Origin: Terrimesophilobacter sp038243605
GTDB taxonomy: Bacteria > Actinomycetota > Actinomycetes > Actinomycetales > Microbacteriaceae
NCBI GenBank assembly: GCA_038243605.1
Contig: JBBSQX010000012.1
Coordinates: forward strand, 27,103 to 91,102
Length of the DNA stretch: 64,000 nt
Direction of reading: 5' to 3'
Shown: positions 59,881 through 64,000 of the stretch, piece after piece
How the letters are laid out: each line of letters starts with the position of its first letter
Numbering within the stretch: the first letter of the stretch is position 1
Notes under the pieces: generated by a model
What the model saw: only the letters and a program-made list of their open reading frames with translations
The model's database searches: none
Told to the model about the DNA's origin: nothing
Program-made: the position numbers and the translations under genes

Positions 59881-60917
59881 TTCTCCTGTTTCGTGTGATC
59901 GAGGCCGATCGGAATAGTTGCGAATGTGGGAAGTTCCTTGAAACGAATGCACGCGCTGAGATGCGCATCGTTGACGGGCATGAGCGCAGGATCGGTCAAG
60001 GTACAGGCCTCGGTGGCGAAAGCACATCGCGGATTAAACCGGCAACCGGCGGGGATGTTGAACGGGCTGGGCGGGTCACCTTCGAGGAGAACGTCTTCGT
60101 TGACGCTCTCCGCCGTCATCCGTGGGATGGAGGCGATCAGTGCGCGCGTATAGGGGTGGCGCGGGTTCGCGAAAAGCTCCTCCGTGTCGGCGAGCTCCAC
60201 GATACGCCCGAGGTACATGACGGCAACTCGTTGGCTGAGGTGTTGGACAACGGCCAGGTTGTGCGCAACAAACAGAATGCTCAGACCCAGCTCGTCCCGC
60301 AACGTGGTGAAGAGCTCAAGGATGGTGGCTTGCACCGACACATCCAACGCCGACACTGGTTCATCAGCGATCAGCACGTCTGGGCGCACGGCAAGAGCAC
60401 GCGCTATCGCGATGCGCTGCCTCTGCCCGCCAGAGAATTGGCTGGGGTATGCGTCTAAGGCATCCTCTTCCATACCCACAAGCTTCAGGAGTCTGATGCT
60501 CTCGGCACGAACCTCCCTGCGTGGCACGATTTTGTGCAAAAGCAAGATCTCTGCAAGCACGGCGCCGACGCTCATCCGTGGATTCAGCGACGAATATGGA
60601 TCCTGAAACACCATTTGGATGCGCCGCATGGTGTTCCTGTCTCGCCTTTTCGCCAGCGGCGAACCTTCATACGAAATTTCTCCGGACGATGCGGCGGTAC
60701 TACCCACGATGATTTTTGCGAGCGTGGACTTACCGGAACCAGATTCCCCAACCAGCGCAAGGATCTCCCCTTTGCGCAGCTCCAGATTCACCCCGTCAAG
60801 CGCCGTCAATCGCGAGTGAACATCCCTCTTTGGAAACAGCTTCTCGACGAGGGCATTGCCCAGGTGATAGGTCTTTGTAATATCGCTGACGCGCAACGCT
60901 GGCCGCTCTTCGCTCAT
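59877..60917 (-). CDS. peptide ABC importer ATP-binding protein, DppF/OppF type
   Basis: A 346-residue ATPase: Walker A GESGSGKST, QMVFQDPYSSLNPRM, signature FSGGQRQRIAIARAL, Walker B VLIADEPVSALD, and the C-terminal cysteine-containing region of oligopeptide ATPases (GCRFNPRCAFATEAC). It pairs with the DppD-type ATPase, which it overlaps by 4 bp. Energises import through the permeases at 61909-63746. Confidence 0.94.
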   Translation of the reverse strand: MSEERPALRVSDITKTYHLGNALVEKLFPKRDVHSRLTALDGVNLELRKGEILALVGESGSGKSTLAKIIVGSTAASSGEISYEGSPLAKRRDRNTMRRIQMVFQDPYSSLNPRMSVGAVLAEILLLHKIVPRREVRAESIRLLKLVGMEEDALDAYPSQFSGGQRQRIAIARALAVRPDVLIADEPVSALDVSVQATILELFTTLRDELGLSILFVAHNLAVVQHLSQRVAVMYLGRIVELADTEELFANPRHPYTRALIASIPRMTAESVNEDVLLEGDPPSPFNIPAGCRFNPRCAFATEACTLTDPALMPVNDAHLSACIRFKELPTFATIPIGLDHTKQEK

Positions 60918-61906
60918 GCGATCACCTTCTTGAAAATCTCGTCGGATAAGAAGCACGCCGATGAACGACCGGGCTCCACCTCGAACAGCGGTGGCGGTGT
61001 TTGCAAACAGACCTCCTCGACGAACGGGCACCGGGGCGCGAAGGAGCATCCTTGTGGCCTGTGCGCCAAGTTCGGCGGAACGCCTGGGATGGGAACGAGC
61101 GGACGATCGGGCTGATCGAAGTCGGGGGCCGAATCCAGCAAACCCTTCGTGTACGGATGGCGCGGGTCGCCGAACACCTGCTTGACCGGTCCGGTCTCGA
61201 CGAGACGACCCGCATACATTACGGCGAGGCTTTGGCAGGTCTGGTTGACGACCGCAAGGTCATGGGTGACAAACACCAAGGAGGCGTCGAAATCGTCGCA
61301 CAGTTCCTCCAGCAACCGCAGAACCTGGTGCTGCACGGTGACATCCAACGCCGTAGTGGGTTCGTCGCAGAGGATGAGTTTCGGTCGACAGGAAATAGCC
61401 ATCGCAATCATGATGCGCTGGCGCAGACCACCCGAGAGTTGATGGGGGTATGCGAGGGCTCGCCGCGCTGGGTCAGGGATGCCGGTGCGGGCCATCATGG
61501 CTATGGCTAAGTCCATGGCCGCCTTTCGGGACAACCCGAGGTGGCGCCTCGGCCCCTCGGCGATCTGTTCACCCACTCGCATAACCGGGTTCAGCGCGGT
61601 CATCGGTTCCTGAAAGATCATTGCAATCTCAGGCCCCATCAACATGCGCCTCTCGCGCCTCGCCATGCCCACCAGTTCTTTGCCGTTGTAGAGCATGCTG
61701 CCGGAGAGTACTTTAACGCCGGCAGGAAGAAGTCCGGCCACCGCGCGCAGAGTCATGGATTTTCCTGACCCCGACTCGCCGACGATCCCGAATCGGTCGC
61801 CTTTGTTCACATCGAAGCTCACACCATCCACGATGACGTTCGTTGAGGAGGAGCGCTTGACACCGAGGGCGAGGTCGGTGACGCTCAGCAATGGCGCATC
61901 CACCAT
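60914..61906 (-). CDS. peptide ABC importer ATP-binding protein, DppD/OppD type
   Basis: A 330-residue ATPase: Walker A GESGSGKSM, MIFQEPMTALNPVM, signature LSGGLRQRIMIAMAI, Walker B LILCDEPTTALD, and a C-terminal cysteine cluster (GCSFAPRCPFVEEVC). The ATG at 61906 begins the recognised domain; in-frame codons further upstream run through the permease gene. Two bp from the permease stop. Confidence 0.94.
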   Translation of the reverse strand: MVDAPLLSVTDLALGVKRSSSTNVIVDGVSFDVNKGDRFGIVGESGSGKSMTLRAVAGLLPAGVKVLSGSMLYNGKELVGMARRERRMLMGPEIAMIFQEPMTALNPVMRVGEQIAEGPRRHLGLSRKAAMDLAIAMMARTGIPDPARRALAYPHQLSGGLRQRIMIAMAISCRPKLILCDEPTTALDVTVQHQVLRLLEELCDDFDASLVFVTHDLAVVNQTCQSLAVMYAGRLVETGPVKQVFGDPRHPYTKGLLDSAPDFDQPDRPLVPIPGVPPNLAHRPQGCSFAPRCPFVEEVCLQTPPPLFEVEPGRSSACFLSDEIFKKVIA

Positions 61907-61908
61907 GA

Positions 61909-62793
61909 TCACTTCCTTCTTTCTGGACTGAGCATGTCGGAGAGCCCGTCTCCAAGCCAGGAGACGCCGAGGCTGGTGACAACGACGATGAGTCCCGGGA
62001 TTGTCGCTTGCTGCCACAGGGTTGTGATGAACTCTTGGCCATCGAGGATCATGCTCCCCCACTCGGCAGTAGGTGGCGCAATGCCAAGGCCCAAGTATCC
62101 GAGCGTGACGACAGCCATGATGTCCATCACGATGTCGCTCATGCCATAGATGATTGCCTGCGACAAGACGTTCGGTCCGATATGCCTGCCCAGCACCCTT
62201 GCGTGGGACATACCGCTCAATCGCGCGGCGATGACGTAGTCCTGCTTCTTCGCGACCAGAACCTCACCTCGCACAATCTTCGCGTAAGAGACCCACGAGA
62301 CAGCGGCGATGGCGAGATAAATGCTGGCCTCGCCTGAACCCAAGATGAATACCAGCGCGATAACCATCACGTAGAACGGAAAGGCAAAGAAAACATCAAC
62401 GACGCGCATGACGATGGCGTCGAACCATCCGCCAAAGTACCCCGCAAGTCCTCCCATGATGGAGCCGAAGACAAAGGGGATCAAGACCGCAAGAAAACCG
62501 ATTCGGAGGTTGACCTGAGCACCCCAAATCAGCCGGGAAAGCACGTCGCGACCAAACTTGTCTGTACCTAGCCAGTGCAATGCGTTCGGGGATTGAAGAG
62601 TGGCCGTAAGGTCCTGCTTTATGGGGTCGTAGGGTGCGATGACCGGCGCGAGCACGGCCATAAGAACGAGCAATCCCACGATGATCATGCCAGCAACGAG
62701 GGAGCCGTTCTGGTACCAAGGCTTAAGTGACCGGGAACGCGCAGATCTACGCTTCGCCTGGAAACCGGCGAGGATCGCTGTTGGAGTGCTCAT
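61909..62793 (-). CDS. peptide ABC importer permease, DppC type
   Basis: A 294-residue inner-membrane permease: cytoplasmic N terminus, about six helices, the DppC-type HWLGTDKFGRDVLSRLIWG near the N terminus, and the ATPase-coupling loop AARLSGMSHARVLGRHIGPNV. Overlaps DppB by 4 bp. Confidence 0.93.
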   Translation of the reverse strand: MSTPTAILAGFQAKRRSARSRSLKPWYQNGSLVAGMIIVGLLVLMAVLAPVIAPYDPIKQDLTATLQSPNALHWLGTDKFGRDVLSRLIWGAQVNLRIGFLAVLIPFVFGSIMGGLAGYFGGWFDAIVMRVVDVFFAFPFYVMVIALVFILGSGEASIYLAIAAVSWVSYAKIVRGEVLVAKKQDYVIAARLSGMSHARVLGRHIGPNVLSQAIIYGMSDIVMDIMAVVTLGYLGLGIAPPTAEWGSMILDGQEFITTLWQQATIPGLIVVVTSLGVSWLGDGLSDMLSPERRK

Positions 62794-63746
62794 TCTCGCT
62801 CCTTGCTTCCAAAGTTCACGCGGGGGTCTAACAAGGTGTAGATGACGTCGGTAAGAATTCCGACGACGACGACGAAGAGCGCAACAAAGAGGGTGACACC
62901 CTGAATGGTGGGAAAGTCGCGGGAGAAGATGGCGTTGAGCATCAACGATCCGAGACCGGGAAGAGCGAAGACCTTTTCGATGACGATCGAGCCGCCAACC
63001 AGGTATCCGAGGTTTACACCCAAAATCGATACGGTCGGGATGACGGCGTTGCGCAGCACATGCTTGCGGAAAAGTTCGGTTCCGCCGCTCCCCTTCGAGC
63101 GTGCAGTGGCGACGTACTCCGAGCCGAGCACGTTGATCGTTGACGATCTCAAACTTCGGATCATAGTTGGTGACAGAGCTATTGCCAGCGTTAATGCCGG
63201 AACGAAAAGGAAATAAAAATGATCAAATGCCGTCTGGCCGTACCCTCCCACAGGGAAGAGGCGCAGTTTCAATGAGAGGAAGAGGATCAGCATGATGCCA
63301 ACCCAGAACTGCGGCATTCCCTGCCCGATCAAGGTGTACCCGCGCACCGCGAGGTCAGCAAAGCCATTTGGCTTGGTGGCGGCGATCCCCGAGAGCGGGA
63401 TTCCAATGAGTAAGGAGAGCACAAGTGCGAAGAACACCAGCGACAGCGTGACCGGCGCCGCTTCCAACACGAGTTCACTGACGGGAACCTGGTAGGTCAG
63501 GCTTGTGCCGAGCTGACCTCGAACGAGTTGTCCGAGGAACAGTCCGTATTGCACGATGAGCGGTTTGTCGAGTCCCATCTGGGTCCGTAGGGCATCAATT
63601 CGAGCCGCCGTGGCTTTGTCACCCAAAATCGCTAGTGCTGGGTCGCCCGGCAGCAGGTGCGCCATGAAAAAGACGAGAAGTGTAACTCCAAAGACGACGG
63701 GGATCGACTGGAGTAAGCGTCCCGGGATGAAGCTCAACCGATGCAT
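62790..63746 (-). CDS. peptide ABC importer permease, DppB type
   Basis: A 318-residue permease with six helices: N-terminal LQSIPVVFGVTLLVFFMAHLLPGDPA, periplasmic DKPLIVQYGLFLGQLVRG, coupling loop YVATARSKGSGGTELFRKHVLRNA and C-terminal FFSRDFPTIQG-type segment (IFSRDFPTIQGV). First membrane gene after the binding-protein gene. A strong hairpin stands in between. Confidence 0.94.
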   Translation of the reverse strand: MHRLSFIPGRLLQSIPVVFGVTLLVFFMAHLLPGDPALAILGDKATAARIDALRTQMGLDKPLIVQYGLFLGQLVRGQLGTSLTYQVPVSELVLEAAPVTLSLVFFALVLSLLIGIPLSGIAATKPNGFADLAVRGYTLIGQGMPQFWVGIMLILFLSLKLRLFPVGGYGQTAFDHFYFLFVPALTLAIALSPTMIRSLRSSTINVLGSEYVATARSKGSGGTELFRKHVLRNAVIPTVSILGVNLGYLVGGSIVIEKVFALPGLGSLMLNAIFSRDFPTIQGVTLFVALFVVVVGILTDVIYTLLDPRVNFGSKERE

Positions 63747-63770
63747 CGTGGACCCTCCTGGATGGTGAAG

Positions 63771-63800
63771 GGAGGGCGGCTCAACCGTGAGCCGCCCTCC
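63771..63800 (-). terminator. hairpin between binding-protein and permease genes
   Basis: A perfect 13-bp stem, GGAGGGCGGCTCA (63771-63783) and TGAGCCGCCCTCC (63788-63800), with a 4-nt loop lies 14 bp after the binding-protein stop. There is no T run on the minus strand, so it is more likely a partial terminator or mRNA stabiliser that lets more binding protein than permease be made. Confidence 0.6.
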
Positions 63801-63814
63801 GATGGTGAGGAAAA

Positions 63815-64000
63815 CTACTTGATCTTGTAAATATCCTCAGTGTGGTAGTTACCCAACGGCGTCACCTCGAAGCCTTTCACCTTGTCAGTGGAGGCGAAGG
63901 CGTACGGGGAGTAGTACAGGTACGAGAGGAACGCGTCGTCACCGGCCATCGTCTGAATTTGGCTGTACAACTTTGCCCGCTCAGCTGGGTCATTTGAACG
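63815..64000 (-). CDS. peptide ABC importer substrate-binding protein, C-terminal end
   Basis: The last 61 residues of a Dpp/Opp-type (SBP_bac_5) binding protein, cut by the window end. The frame is open to base 64000 and ends with a TAG at 63815. Features such as ERAKLYSQIQTMAGDDAFLSYLYYSPYAFAS and VTPLGNYHTEDIYKIK fit the end of such proteins. It would capture the peptide outside the cell; the ligand-specific part lies off the window. Confidence 0.8.
   Translation of the reverse strand, partial: RSNDPAERAKLYSQIQTMAGDDAFLSYLYYSPYAFASTDKVKGFEVTPLGNYHTEDIYKIK

Noticed and set aside
59869..59887. A fourth arm of the palindrome-ended element (CTTTCATCAT at 59871)
   Set aside because: It continues TTCTCCTG, not TCAGGAG, has no partner arm, and is simply the start of the M55 gene and its ribosome site.

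Overview
The window reads as chromosome of a high-GC actinobacterium, most likely in or near Microbacteriaceae. The reasons are the split acyl-CoA carboxylase with a small epsilon subunit (AccD-AccE plus a biotin carboxylase/BCCP fusion), an LpdA-type quinone reductase, a DUF2207 lipoprotein, an AbiEi/DUF559 protein, frequent GTG starts, and 1-4 bp gene overlaps. No rRNA or tRNA gene, prophage, complete insertion sequence or CRISPR array was seen. Genus-level placement would need a database search.

Layout. 1-3060: end of a PfkB sugar kinase, accD-accE, then a gene-free AT-richer stretch with a candidate small RNA and a strong terminator. 3064-6045: two-component system with two tandem membrane sensor-like proteins. 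6118-11846: DUF2207 lipoprotein, TrmA-like RNA methyltransferase, Maf, biotin carboxylase. 11850-14587: three copies of a ~108 bp element with 17 bp inverted ends, alternating with a nuclease-like gene and lpdA. 14606-18540: punA, phosphosugar mutase, AlaX-like editing protein, small membrane protein. 18554-28982: a leftward valine/isobutyrate cluster (acyl-CoA dehydrogenase, two crotonases, 3-hydroxyisobutyryl-CoA hydrolase, 3-hydroxyisobutyrate dehydrogenase, aldehyde dehydrogenase, CoA-transferase). It diverges across a palindromic operator from etfBA and a cytochrome b protein. 29046-41631: mixed housekeeping genes, including sdaA behind a tandem glycine riboswitch, an ABC exporter, a cupredoxin/lipoprotein/membrane module and lgt.

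41749-64000 is the most distinctive part: a catabolic island. A leftward run of 13 genes (55044 to 41749) encodes an SDR, a DUF885 peptidase, an alpha/beta hydrolase, a PanE-like reductase, a creatininase-family amidohydrolase, M20 and M19 dipeptidases, a CaiB/BaiF CoA-transferase, a MaoC-type hydratase, methylaspartate ammonia-lyase, a CitE-type lyase and an amidase. Beside it lie a near-identical alpha/beta hydrolase, another SDR, and a second leftward operon with a Dpp/Opp-type ABC importer, an M55 D-aminopeptidase, an isoaspartyl peptidase and an RpiR-family regulator. Read together, these genes look like uptake and hydrolysis of an unusual peptide. A 3-methylaspartate to mesaconate to mesaconyl-CoA to citramalyl-CoA route would then feed acetyl-CoA and pyruvate into central metabolism. 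No glutamate mutase is in the window, so the source of methylaspartate is open.

The metabolic parts connect: propionyl-CoA from valine breakdown would be carboxylated by the AccA3/AccD/AccE type enzyme at the left of the window, and electrons from acyl-CoA dehydrogenase would pass through EtfBA, perhaps to the co-encoded cytochrome b.
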